Below, in pieces: positions 52,858-61,741 of a DNA stretch of 64,000 bases. The translations under genes were made by a program, and so were the position numbers. Numbering within the stretch: the stretch's first letter is position 1; every line of letters starts with the position of its first letter. Under the pieces are notes generated by a model, which was given only the letters and a program-made list of their open reading frames with translations, made no database searches and was not told the DNA's origin. The stretch is from JAHFUA01 sp963733935 (GTDB lineage: Bacteria; Acidobacteriota; Terriglobia; Terriglobales; Acidobacteriaceae): the NCBI GenBank assembly GCA_963733935.1, contig CAVTEQ010000007.1:62001-126000 (forward strand). Reading direction: 5' to 3'.

Positions 52858-53934
52858 CTACGATTTGCCGCGAAACAGAAAGACCAGTTCGATGATAAGG
52901 ATGATGACCACCATCAGCTCCAGCGCGAAGGTTCGCGCCTGGTGGAACTCACCGATCATGAAGCTATATAGGTTGCCCGCGGTCCTCAGCTTCTGCTCCA
53001 CGAGGGACTTGTAATCGTTCACCCCGATCCTGGCCGCCGCCAGATTGTAGAGGCGAGCGGAAAACATGTCGCTGAGGAACTTGATGGCGTTCTCGGCGCG
53101 CTCCGTGAGTTCAATTACATCGATGGTCACGCGCTGTAGACGTGCCCCTTCCCGCGCCAGTCGCCAGCGGCGGAGAATGGACCTACTGCGTTCCAGGAAC
53201 TTGTGTCCGCTCTCCAGCTCCCGCGTCAGCAGTTCGTCGTAATGGCGGAACTCGAGCAGTTGGGAATTGCTGTGCTCCAGCAGTTCGAGCGTAGTCTGAG
53301 CGCCGGCGGCAGTGTCATAAACGAAGGCGCCCAGCCAGCCGATGACCACCACATCCCGCGGATAATAGGAAAGCTGCGCCTGCAGAACTTCGTTTTTCTC
53401 CGCGTCCGAAAGCGCACAAGTTTCTCCCCGCACGAGCTGCGCGATCTGATCGCCGCAGTGAGCGATCAGCTCGGCCGCAGTGGGTGAGTTCGGCGCCTCG
53501 GCCACATGAAAGATAAAGTAATTCTCCCACAGCCGCTGCGGATAAGCCTTCACCACCACGGAGCCCACGCGCTCAATCTGCTGGCTGACCAGTTGGTGCG
53601 CCAGGCGCTCGAATTCCGTGCTCGCCATCCAGCGGCTCGCGAGCTCGATCCATTGTGCCCAGTCGCCGGCGAAGGCAGTTTCGAAGAGCAGGCTGACGAC
53701 CCCGTAATCGTAGAATTTCATGCGTGTCCGTAGGCGCTCGCCGGACGACAGCCGCAGTTCTCCGGTGTCCTGAATCACCGGAGCGCGGCGAAATCCCACG
53801 TATTCCGGCGTGGGATGCTTCGACACTCCCTCGACGGGCCGCGCTCCAGAAGCCTGGCGCAGTCGATCGAGATCGATCTCCTCCCCCACGTCATACAAGA
53901 TGAGAGCGACCGCGGATCCGCTCAGGCTGGGCAT
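52858..53934 (-). CDS. RMD1/DUF155 family membrane-anchored protein
   Basis: A 358-aa protein with the family phrase KFYDYGVVSLLFE near residue 72, a long helical middle (SQLLEFRHYDELLTRELESG, RWRLAREGARLQRVTIDVIE) and a C-terminal transmembrane anchor (LELMVVIILIIELVFLF) placing it at the membrane facing the cytosol. RMD1 relatives in yeast act at mitochondrial membranes; a bacterial function is not known to me. It sits directly upstream of ppk2 in one transcript. Confidence 0.78.
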   Translation of the reverse strand: MPSLSGSAVALILYDVGEEIDLDRLRQASGARPVEGVSKHPTPEYVGFRRAPVIQDTGELRLSSGERLRTRMKFYDYGVVSLLFETAFAGDWAQWIELASRWMASTEFERLAHQLVSQQIERVGSVVVKAYPQRLWENYFIFHVAEAPNSPTAAELIAHCGDQIAQLVRGETCALSDAEKNEVLQAQLSYYPRDVVVIGWLGAFVYDTAAGAQTTLELLEHSNSQLLEFRHYDELLTRELESGHKFLERSRSILRRWRLAREGARLQRVTIDVIELTERAENAIKFLSDMFSARLYNLAAARIGVNDYKSLVEQKLRTAGNLYSFMIGEFHQARTFALELMVVIILIIELVFLFRGKS

Positions 53935-54057
53935 AGTTCAGTGCTCGCGAAACAGACATTCTAGGCTTACTCGACTCCATTCTGCTTGTAGGAAGGTGGC
54001 CCGCGTTTGTGCATCGCCCACTTTGCCAGGGCATCAAAACCTCTAAGGAGGACATTT

Positions 54058-54537
54058 ATGGAACCGAGAATTGACTATCTCCGCGCTGCCCGAGGCGTCT
54101 ACGAGGCGATGCTGGGCCTGGAAAAATACCTTCATCAATGCGGGCTCTCGCCATCTCTTCTGGATCTGGTGAAGCTGCGAGCCTCGCAGATCAATGGCTG
54201 CGCTTACTGCATTGACATGCACTGGAAGGACCTGCGGGCACAAGGCGAAACCGAGCAGCGGCTCTACGGTCTGGACGCGTGGGAGGAGTCCCCGTACTAC
54301 AACGCCCGCGAACGCGCCGCCCTGGCGTGGACCGAAGCGCTAACCAACATCCGCGATGGCCACGTGCGGGATGAAGTCTACGAGACAGTTCGCCAGCAAT
54401 TCACGGAAAAGGAACTGGCGGACCTGAGCTTGGCCGTCGGCGCCATCAATACCTGGAACCGGCTGGCTATTGCGGCCAGAGCTGTACCCGGACTTTATCA
54501 ACCCGCCAAGAAAGAAGAAATCAAGCGAAGCGCGTAG
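54058..54537 (+). CDS. AhpD-like carboxymuconolactone decarboxylase family protein
   Basis: A 159-aa alkylhydroperoxidase-type protein. The redox motif is INGCAYCIDMHWKDL (CxxCxxxH), preceded by the proton-relay segment LLDLVKLRASQ. TEALTNIRDGHVRDEVYETV and LSLAVGAINTWNRLAI complete the fold. AAGGAGG lies close to the ATG at 54058. Likely peroxide or thiol-linked redox function. Confidence 0.9.
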   Translation: MEPRIDYLRAARGVYEAMLGLEKYLHQCGLSPSLLDLVKLRASQINGCAYCIDMHWKDLRAQGETEQRLYGLDAWEESPYYNARERAALAWTEALTNIRDGHVRDEVYETVRQQFTEKELADLSLAVGAINTWNRLAIAARAVPGLYQPAKKEEIKRSA

Positions 54538-54540
54538 GCC

Positions 54541-54660
54541 AAGACACAGGAGCTTAATCCGTCGAAGATACCCTTCGACAGGTAGCGTTCAGCCGAGTCC
54601 GGAATGGTAACGACCCGTTTGTCTGCACCGAGCCGCTTGGCGATCTCGATGGCGGCGTGA
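54541..54660 (-). pseudogene. Cysteine synthase C-terminal remnant
   Basis: Read on the minus strand, AAIEIAKRLGADKRVVTI followed by PDSAERYLSKGIFDG matches the C-terminal segment of O-acetylserine sulfhydrylase (CysK). One residue of the usual VTI-x-PDSAERYLS is missing. The rest of the gene is absent: upstream (right side) the sequence switches abruptly at 54661 to a duplicated piece of the ppk2 region. This is a rearrangement scar. Confidence 0.8.
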
Positions 54661-54744
54661 GATCAACGCGATAAGCTTTCGCCAGTTTGTCCAGTTTTTT
54701 CATGTTCACCTATGGATTTGCCGCGAAACAGAGATTCTAGGCTA
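54661..54744. repeat. Partial duplication of the ppk2-RMD1 junction
   Basis: 54661-54732 is a near copy of 52809-52879 (the first codons of ppk2 and the last codons of the RMD1-like gene), including CAGTTTGTCCAGTTTTTTC. It then continues as GATTCTAGGCT, matching the sequence after 53956 instead. Both donor sites share CGCGAAACAGA (52869-52879 and 53946-53956), so the copy looks like a version from which the RMD1 gene was deleted by recombination at these direct repeats. Confidence 0.85.
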
Positions 54745-56439
54745 GAACTGGGCCGCCATGCCCTTCGACTCCAACCCCTCATAGACTTCCTCCGCCCTTC
54801 GCAGCGCCTCCTGCACGTTATCGCAGATGTTCTCCGTGCCGACCACCTCTTCGAACTCCGCCCGATGCATCAGCCCGGACGGCTGCTCGCGCGCTCCGCA
54901 CAGAATCAGCGTCCGGTTGCTGGCGTGCAGTTGCCTGGCGATTTCTTCCATGGCAAACAGCCCGGTGGCATCGAGCGCGGTCATGTTCCGCAGCCGCAGG
55001 ATGACCACCGGCGGCAGCCTGGGCAGGTCCTCCGTCACCACGGAAATCTTGTCCGTCGCCCCGAACAGAAAAGGCCCATGAATGCGGAAGATAGTCGCGT
55101 AATAGGGGATGTCCTTATCCTGCAGAATGTGCACCCGCCCGTCCTCGACGTAATCCTCCGTCACTTGCGAAACCGTCGTGGTCGCGGCCACGCGGCTGAT
55201 GAACAACAGCGCCGCCAGGATCATGCCCGCTTCCACGGCGACCGTGAGATCGGCGAACACGGTCAGCGCAAACGTCACCAGCCAGACGCTGACGTCGGTC
55301 TTTGTCAGCTTCAGCAGTTGCGGAATCTCGCGCCACTCGCCCATGTTGTAGGCCACCACCATCAGGATCCCCGCCAGCGCGGCCATGGGTACGTAGCTGA
55401 CCAGCGGCGCCGCGAACAGCAGAATGCACAAAAGAGTCAGCGCATGAATCATCCCTGCCACCGGCGACTGCGCCCCCGCGCGAATATTGGTCGCCGTGCG
55501 CGCGATCGCCCCGGTGGCCGGCAATCCGCCGAACATCGGAGAAAAAATGTTGGCCACGCCCTGCCCCACCAGCTCCACGTTCGGATTGTGGCGATCGTTG
55601 CTCATGCGGTCCGAGACCACCGCCGACATGAGCGATTCAATCGCTCCCAGCATGGCCACCGTGAACGCGGGTCCGAGCAGGCCATGGATCAAGCTGGAAC
55701 GAAACTGGGGGATTTCCAGATGTGGCGGCCCGGCGGGAATTCCACCAAATCTCGTTCCAATCGTTTCCACCGGAAGCTTGAAAAAGTAGACGGCGCAGGT
55801 AACTAGAAGCAGCGCTACGATGGGGCCGGGGATGCGAGGGGAAATACTGCGGCAAATGATCAGCGTCAATAGCGTGAACACGGCGAGCGCGGTGGCTTCG
55901 AACGACAACGTCTTGAAGTTGGCGGCCAGGGCCTCCATGCGCAGCCAGAACACGCCCGGAACTTTCTCCAGATGCAGCCCGAAGAAATCCTTCACCTGGG
56001 TGCTGGCGATCAGCACCGCAATGCCATTGGTGAATCCAATGACCACCGGCCGCGGAATGAACTTCACCGCCGTACCCAACCCGGTCAGGCCCATGATCAC
56101 CAGCAGCGCGCCGGCCATCACGGTGCACATGAATAAGCCGTCCACTCCATGTGCCGCCACAATCCCGGCTACCACCACCACGAAAGCCCCCGTGGGCCCG
56201 CCAATCTGCGTCTTGGACCCACCCAGCAGCGAAACCAGGAATCCGGTGACCACCGCGCAGTAAATCCCAGCCTGCGGCGTCAGTCCGGAAGCAATGGCAA
56301 ACGCCATGGCCAGCGGCAGAGCCACCAGCCCCACGGTGACGCCCGCGATTACGTCGAGCAAAAATTTGTGCTGGTTATAGTCGCGCAGACAAAGCACAGA
56401 CTTGGGAAGCCAATTCCGCGCGAGAAAGGTATCCGCCAT
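54742..56439 (-). CDS. SulP family anion transporter with STAS domain
   Basis: A 565-aa permease with about twelve hydrophobic segments. Family motifs: GLVALPLAMAFAIASGLTPQ at residue about 35, GPTGAFVVVVAGI, and GLPATGAIARTATNIRAGAQ. The C-terminal STAS domain (residues about 435-550) contains VVILRLRNMTALDATGLFAM. Likely a sulfate, bicarbonate or other anion carrier; the substrate is undefined. Confidence 0.93.
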   Translation of the reverse strand: MADTFLARNWLPKSVLCLRDYNQHKFLLDVIAGVTVGLVALPLAMAFAIASGLTPQAGIYCAVVTGFLVSLLGGSKTQIGGPTGAFVVVVAGIVAAHGVDGLFMCTVMAGALLVIMGLTGLGTAVKFIPRPVVIGFTNGIAVLIASTQVKDFFGLHLEKVPGVFWLRMEALAANFKTLSFEATALAVFTLLTLIICRSISPRIPGPIVALLLVTCAVYFFKLPVETIGTRFGGIPAGPPHLEIPQFRSSLIHGLLGPAFTVAMLGAIESLMSAVVSDRMSNDRHNPNVELVGQGVANIFSPMFGGLPATGAIARTATNIRAGAQSPVAGMIHALTLLCILLFAAPLVSYVPMAALAGILMVVAYNMGEWREIPQLLKLTKTDVSVWLVTFALTVFADLTVAVEAGMILAALLFISRVAATTTVSQVTEDYVEDGRVHILQDKDIPYYATIFRIHGPFLFGATDKISVVTEDLPRLPPVVILRLRNMTALDATGLFAMEEIARQLHASNRTLILCGAREQPSGLMHRAEFEEVVGTENICDNVQEALRRAEEVYEGLESKGMAAQF

Positions 56440-56529
56440 TTTTGCATTATGGCACGGCGGGCGAAGCGGCGTGGAGAGCGCTGGCTTCCACGCGGTTCTT
56501 GGCGTTCCATAGGCCGGTGGGCCAGAGTC

Positions 56530-58593
56530 TTACGGCGCCACGCCCAGCGCGGCGTACAACTCCTGCGGCTGATAGACGGTACCGTCCTTGACCACCAGCG
56601 CTGTTTTTCTGATGTCACTGATGTTGGCCGCTGGGTCGCCGTTTACCAGCGTCAGGTCGGCAAGTTTGCCGGCGGCAATCGAACCGAGGTCGCGGTCAAG
56701 TTTCATGATGCGGGCGGCGCCGAGGGTGGCATCCTGAAGGGCTTGATTCGCGGGGATGCCGGCCTGAACGTCGAGTTCGAGTTCCCGGTGGAGGGCAAAG
56801 CCTGCCATGGAATCGGTGCCGGCCACGATACGAATTCCAGCCCGATACATGAGTCCGACGAGCTCCGTCATCTTGGCAAACGATTGCCGGTAGCGCTCCT
56901 CCATGCCGGGCGGGGGGGTGAGCCGGCTGGACATCAGCTCACGCCGCACCTGCGGCGGCAGCCGTCCGGCCACCGCCTGGAACCCGCGCGGGATCTTTCC
57001 CGTGGGACCGGCCAGCATTTCCTCGAAGGCGCTGAGCGTGGGATCGAGCACGGTGTGATGCTCCTGCAGCAGCTTGATGAAGGCCTGCACCTGCGCGGAG
57101 TTGAGGTCCAGATCGGCGCCCCGCTTGGCCACCTCCGTGAAGCGCGTGGTGGTGTTGGTGTTCTTCACGTCAGGCATGAAGTTCAGCACGAGGAAATTGA
57201 CATGCTGGATCTCGTCATAGCCGAGCTCGACGCACTGCGCCGCGGTCATCTCCGCCGGAATATGGCCGCTCACGCGCAGGCCGTGTTTGTGCGCTTCATC
57301 GATGATCGAGGGCACCAAGGCGGGATTCACCGAGCTGTAAATCTTGATCTGGACGTACCCCAGGCGCACGTAGTTGTCGACGGCCGCGCGCGCTTCCTGC
57401 TCGGTGGAAACCAGCACCTTGGTCGGCCCCTGGTAAGGGCCGCGTCCATCGATGAGGCCGGCCAGGACGATGCGAGTACCGATCTCCTTACCGTCCTCGA
57501 TGCGCTTGCGGCGGGCCAGCAGCAGGTCCGTGTCGTTCCCCAGGTCGCGGACCGTGGTGACGCCGGCCGCAAGATTCAGCAGCCCGTCGTTCTCTCCCAC
57601 GTGGGCGTGCATGTCCCACAGGCCCGGCAGCAGCGTCTTGCCGGCGCCTTCAATCACCAGCGCCCCCGGAGGCGCTGCCACTTCCGCGGCGGGTCCGACG
57701 CCGCGGATGCGGTTGCCCACCACGACCACGCTTTGATCTCTGAGAATCTTCGCCGATTGGGCATCGAAAACGTTGACGTGTGCGAACACGATGCCCTTGG
57801 GCGCGGGGTGGGCCAGCTTGGCGGCGAGCTCGGCGGAGCGAGCGTCGGCGGCCTCACTCTGCGCTGCCTGCAATGTCTTCACGCTCGCTTGCCACGCTTC
57901 CGGGATTACCGTACTCCACGGGTGCACAAAGGCAAAGAAGCTGCGGCGGTCGTCCAGCCAGACGTAGGTGGGTGAGAAGTCCAATCCGGTGAGGGCATAC
58001 AGGGTGACGTGCTTCTTCTGATCGGCAGCCGCGAGCGTAAGCTCGGTGACTCGATCTACTCTGGCTTCCCCCTCCGGAAGCAAGGCGATCTTGCCGCGAT
58101 TGCGAAGCGCCGCTTGAGCCAGGATCCCTAACTCCACGGGCGCGCCGTCGATCGCGATGTATACCGCCGGCGCCGCCAGTGTCTTCCCGCCCTCTTCATG
58201 ATTGTTCTTCCAGTTGGCGTTGCCCGAGCTTCGTGCGTAGTTCTCGTGCACCGGCGACTTGTAATAATCGTTGCCTTCGACGCTCTCTGCCATCGGCACG
58301 CCGTTTGCATCCAGCTTGAGTATGCTGGTGGTTCTGGACCCGCGGCCGCGGTCGTTGTACTGGTAAAAAACGTGGATACTGCCATCCGCCGCTGTCCACA
58401 CGGCTTGCTGTCCGGCAAGATTTCCCATGATCATGACGGAATAAAGATCAGCGGTGGCGGGAATGTCCGCCGGCAGCGCAGGTACGGCGCTCGGCGCCGG
58501 TTGGGGATTTTGCGCCCGGCAGGAAACCGCCAGCAATAAAGCCAGCAAGGCTACGAGCGGAATACGTCGCCCAGGAATTGACTGGTTATGCAT
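56530..58593 (-). CDS. Secreted amidohydrolase family protein
   Basis: A 687-aa exported enzyme. The N-terminus is a lipoprotein-type signal (LVALLALLLAVSCRAQ, Cys26). Residues about 45-260 form a family-specific N-domain without known motifs. The amidohydrolase barrel follows with GLWDMHAHVG (HxH), VQIKIYSS (Lys), SGHIPAEM and IQHVNFL (His), and AGTDSMAGF (Asp), so the metal site is complete. It resembles imidazolonepropionase/prolidase-like exported hydrolases. The gene ends a co-directional run with the dipeptidase upstream (three bases between). Confidence 0.9.
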   Translation of the reverse strand: MHNQSIPGRRIPLVALLALLLAVSCRAQNPQPAPSAVPALPADIPATADLYSVMIMGNLAGQQAVWTAADGSIHVFYQYNDRGRGSRTTSILKLDANGVPMAESVEGNDYYKSPVHENYARSSGNANWKNNHEEGGKTLAAPAVYIAIDGAPVELGILAQAALRNRGKIALLPEGEARVDRVTELTLAAADQKKHVTLYALTGLDFSPTYVWLDDRRSFFAFVHPWSTVIPEAWQASVKTLQAAQSEAADARSAELAAKLAHPAPKGIVFAHVNVFDAQSAKILRDQSVVVVGNRIRGVGPAAEVAAPPGALVIEGAGKTLLPGLWDMHAHVGENDGLLNLAAGVTTVRDLGNDTDLLLARRKRIEDGKEIGTRIVLAGLIDGRGPYQGPTKVLVSTEQEARAAVDNYVRLGYVQIKIYSSVNPALVPSIIDEAHKHGLRVSGHIPAEMTAAQCVELGYDEIQHVNFLVLNFMPDVKNTNTTTRFTEVAKRGADLDLNSAQVQAFIKLLQEHHTVLDPTLSAFEEMLAGPTGKIPRGFQAVAGRLPPQVRRELMSSRLTPPPGMEERYRQSFAKMTELVGLMYRAGIRIVAGTDSMAGFALHRELELDVQAGIPANQALQDATLGAARIMKLDRDLGSIAAGKLADLTLVNGDPAANISDIRKTALVVKDGTVYQPQELYAALGVAP

Positions 58594-58596
58594 GTT

Positions 58597-59781
58597 CTAC
58601 GCTGTCCCCCAGATTTCTCCCAGCACGCGCTGGCAATTCGCGCCCAGCACTTTTTCGATGGTTGACGAGGGCTGGCAATGCCGCGCCAGCTCCGCCGCAA
58701 TGACTTGCATGTGGTCCGGGCCATTCACATCGGGGACATACGGATAGCGGTCCTCGCCCGGCGCGCCCACTCCGAGCTGTTTGCGGCGTGCCATGTCCGC
58801 CTCGAAGGAAGCTTTCTGGGCGGGCGTGAGGACGACGCGCTCAATGGTGTTGTCGGAGCCGATTCCCACGTGGTCGGCGCCGCATACCTTGATGGCGTGC
58901 AACAGGTGATCGATCACATGCTGGCGGGTCGGTACGGTGGGCGAGGCAACCAGATAGGGCATGCAATATACGCCGAAATAGCCGCCGCGGCCGGCCAGCG
59001 ACTTAAGAATTTCATCGGGCTTGTTGCGCGGGTGGGGATAAACGGCGGCGCATCCCGAGTGTGAAATGAGCACCGGCTTCGAGGAAGCGGCGATGGCCTC
59101 CGCCGTTGTGCGATACCCGCTATGGCTCAGGTCAACGGCGACCCCCAGCTCGTTCATCTTCTTCACCGCCGCTATTCCGGCGGTGCTCAATCCGGCGTTG
59201 CCCGGCTCCAGACAGCCGTCGCCAAAAGCGCTGCGATTGTTGTAGGTGATTTGCATGATGCGCACTCCCAGGTTACGGAACATCGGAATGCGCTCGGGAT
59301 TCTCCTCGAGAAAGCCGGTGAACTGGAAACCCGGCATGATTCCGATCTGCTTTTTCAGCCGGGCGCGGCCGATATCCGAGTGTTTGCGAACCATCGCGAA
59401 CGTGTCGGGATAATTTTCGGCCAGAGTGCCGAGCAGGCCAAGATTCTTGACGGTGCCCTCAAAGTCCCGGTCGGAGATGGTGCAATTGACGGCCGTAATT
59501 CCCGATTGCCGGACCGCCGCCAGCGTTTCCTGACTGGGCGGTTTCTCCATATCGATAAGCGGGCAGCAGAGTGAATCAATCACCACCGCGTTCTTGTATA
59601 GCTCGCTAAGTTCGACGGGAGGGCCGGCGGATGGGCTCGCGAATACGCCCCGGGAAACTAGCGCCGCGGCAGAACACTTGAGGGCCAGGAGATGAAATTC
59701 GCGGCGATTCAGAGTGCGGATCCTCCGGGAAGCAGTGGGCGGCGGGATTATATAACGAGGCTGCCTGCCGGGCTGGCGCAA
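58597..59781 (-). CDS. Membrane dipeptidase, peptidase M19 family
   Basis: Zinc dipeptidase of up to 394 aa. A Tat-like signal occurs at NRREFHLLALKCSAAALV. Metal and active-site residues are visible as VIDSLCCPL (an atypical HxD region lacking the His), MNELGVAVDLSHSGYRTTAE, KPVLISHSGC and VGIGSDNTIE. Replacement of the usual DGHND by DSLCCPL is notable. An ATG at 59781 gives a long leader; a GGAGG followed by CTG at 59712 (start of the Tat segment) and a TATAAT-like box in between hint that the true start may be the CTG. Confidence 0.82.
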   Translation of the reverse strand: MRQPGRQPRYIIPPPTASRRIRTLNRREFHLLALKCSAAALVSRGVFASPSAGPPVELSELYKNAVVIDSLCCPLIDMEKPPSQETLAAVRQSGITAVNCTISDRDFEGTVKNLGLLGTLAENYPDTFAMVRKHSDIGRARLKKQIGIMPGFQFTGFLEENPERIPMFRNLGVRIMQITYNNRSAFGDGCLEPGNAGLSTAGIAAVKKMNELGVAVDLSHSGYRTTAEAIAASSKPVLISHSGCAAVYPHPRNKPDEILKSLAGRGGYFGVYCMPYLVASPTVPTRQHVIDHLLHAIKVCGADHVGIGSDNTIERVVLTPAQKASFEADMARRKQLGVGAPGEDRYPYVPDVNGPDHMQVIAAELARHCQPSSTIEKVLGANCQRVLGEIWGTA

Positions 59782-59798
59782 TCGCAGCGGAAGACGCT

Positions 59799-60725
59799 TC
59801 AGCGCACCAGCAGCTCAGTCAGCTCGTGAATCTGTCCCAGCAGCGGGAGATACATCGCAATGAGCGGGACCAATATGAGAATCGCCGCCAGCCCCGATTG
59901 AAACCGGCGTGCGCGAATGCCGGCGCGGGGCTGCCACGCCAGGAGACGTTCGATGCGCTCGTGCAGTGCGCAAGCGTCGGAAGCAAGACCCGAGGCTACC
60001 GCCGGCATCTGCTTAAAGTGCGGCCCTGCTGCGATCTTCAGCAAAGCCGAAGCCAGATCGAGCGCCGAGGATTCGTCCCTGGCCGCGGCATCGTCGGCCG
60101 CGAGCTCAGCCGCCTGGGCCCAGCTCCGCTCCAACTCGCCGAGGAAAGGAAACCGGCAAAGACGCAGCATGAGCTTCTTCAAATTATCGCGAAATCTGAC
60201 GTGCGCCATCTCGTGCAGAATCGCCATCCGCATTTCGCGGCTGTCGAGCAGTTCACGCGCCTGGCGGGAAATGAAAAACGTCGGATGCCGGATGCCGGCA
60301 ACAAGGATCACGGGACCGGGCGCGCTGATCTCGACCGCCGGAATCCCCGATTCAAATCGAATCTGCCGGTCCGGGCCGCCCGACGACGCAAAGCGAAAGG
60401 TATTCCACCACGCCCAGAGCGCAGAGATTAATCCAACCACAATGACGGCGATACCGCCGCCGGCGAGAACGACGGCGGAAATATCGACTGGTTCGTCATT
60501 ACGAAATGGCTCCAGATACAAGAAAGATGGCACGATGAGTAAAGCCGCGGCGGCTACCGCGCTGGCGAGCGGAAACAGGCGTAGCCTATAGAGAAAACCG
60601 GGGCTGGTTACCCTCTTCCGATTCCTGGCGGCCCGCCAGCCCAAGGCGGCCAGAATCGACAGAAGCGTGTAGACTAGAAAGAAGGTGGCCAGCGACACCA
60701 CGGCTCCGCGAACGAAATAGGTCAC
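59799..60725 (-). CDS. M56 (BlaR1-type) membrane metallopeptidase
   Basis: From the GTG at 60725 (preceded by AAGGGGA) the 308-aa protein has transmembrane helices at its N-terminus (VRGAVVSLATFFLVYTLLSI and two more), the zinc motif MAILHEMAHVRFRD (HExxH) and a C-terminal helix (LAAILILVPLIAMYLPLLG). It has no penicillin-binding sensor domain, and no BlaI/MecI repressor gene is adjacent, which is unusual for the family. It may regulate or process membrane proteins. Confidence 0.85.
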   Translation of the reverse strand: MTYFVRGAVVSLATFFLVYTLLSILAALGWRAARNRKRVTSPGFLYRLRLFPLASAVAAAALLIVPSFLYLEPFRNDEPVDISAVVLAGGGIAVIVVGLISALWAWWNTFRFASSGGPDRQIRFESGIPAVEISAPGPVILVAGIRHPTFFISRQARELLDSREMRMAILHEMAHVRFRDNLKKLMLRLCRFPFLGELERSWAQAAELAADDAAARDESSALDLASALLKIAAGPHFKQMPAVASGLASDACALHERIERLLAWQPRAGIRARRFQSGLAAILILVPLIAMYLPLLGQIHELTELLVR

Positions 60726-60873
60726 GGCGTTCCCCTTGCTTGCAACCCGCGCTGCTCTCGATTGGCCGCGTGCCTCATAATTCAGGGCCACTTTAATACA
60801 TCAACCCAAGCATGAACTGCAAGGGTCGCGCCGGCGGTTGCCTGGTTATTCCGGGAGGAGGCAAGTCCGAATC

Positions 60874-61188
60874 CTAGATCGGCTCCACGGGGAAGACCCT
60901 GAAACCGGCGAGCTCGACGGCGGTGGCGTGGCGATCGCAGTAGTAGCGCATGGCGCGCACCGAGATGCCGCGGATGCGGTAAAGGCTGCCGCTGTTGCGA
61001 CAGCGATGCCAGCAGCAGACATCCTCGAAGTTGCGCGCTTCCCGCATCAGGAACTGGAAGAGCTCCCGCATATCCGGCTTGGTCAGCACCAGCCGGTGTA
61101 CGCCATCGACACCGATGCTCATGCCGCGATAACTGTTCTGGTTCTCGCCCGGCACAATTGCGAATTCGATCTGATTGCTGTCAGCCAT
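60874..61188 (-). CDS. Cysteine-rich hypothetical protein (104 aa)
   Basis: The ATG at 61188 follows GGAGG. The protein contains FEDVCCWHRCRNSG and YYCDRHATAVEL, giving four Cys and two His in a plausible zinc-binding arrangement. SIGVDGVHRLVLTKPDMREL suggests a small alpha/beta domain. The family is unknown. Confidence 0.6.
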   Translation of the reverse strand: MADSNQIEFAIVPGENQNSYRGMSIGVDGVHRLVLTKPDMRELFQFLMREARNFEDVCCWHRCRNSGSLYRIRGISVRAMRYYCDRHATAVELAGFRVFPVEPI

Positions 61189-61741
61189 GGAAGCCTCCGT
61201 TGGCATCAAACACCGCGCAAAAATTTGAGGCCATCTCCTTTTCTGGATGATGGCCTCTTTGAATCCGGTTTATCTGGGCTGCATCATCCGCTGGCTTCTG
61301 GCACGAGTACCAGAGCAATAAGCAGACTAAGGCCCAGGGACAGCTTCTCCCGCGCCCCGGCAACCGGGGCCATGCGACCAGGATTGGCAAGCTGTCTCAT
61401 GATCCGCCCAGCTTATAGCACACCCACTGCCCCGCCCCAACCCGCAAAATTTCGATTCATCGTAGATGAAAATCGCCGTCATCGCATACGCCCCGTGGCT
61501 GCCGAGGACGGTGGTGCAGCGGCCATGCGATGCCAGTCCAGCTCACCCCCGGGTCCGGCGGCCGGTCACCCCGGTCACTATGGTGCGTGAGATGTATCAC
61601 AGTCTTTCGCTCGCGCATGCCTGAAGCTGTATGTGCTTGGCTCGATACGCGGCGGGGCTATCCAGGGGCTGGCAGTACGCAAGTCGAAGCGCTGATCCCC
61701 CAGGCTTCCCGCGCCGCCCTACTTCGTTGCCGGATAACAAT
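61189..61741. other. Intergenic stretch before adhE with a hairpin
   Basis: About 550 bases with no convincing gene. GAGGCCATC (61227-61235) and GATGGCCTC (61249-61257) form a stem followed by TTTG, possibly a terminator or attenuator. A short minus-strand frame (61181-61390) overlaps the 104-aa gene start and looks spurious. Promoter elements of adhE must lie here; none was assigned. Confidence 0.45.
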
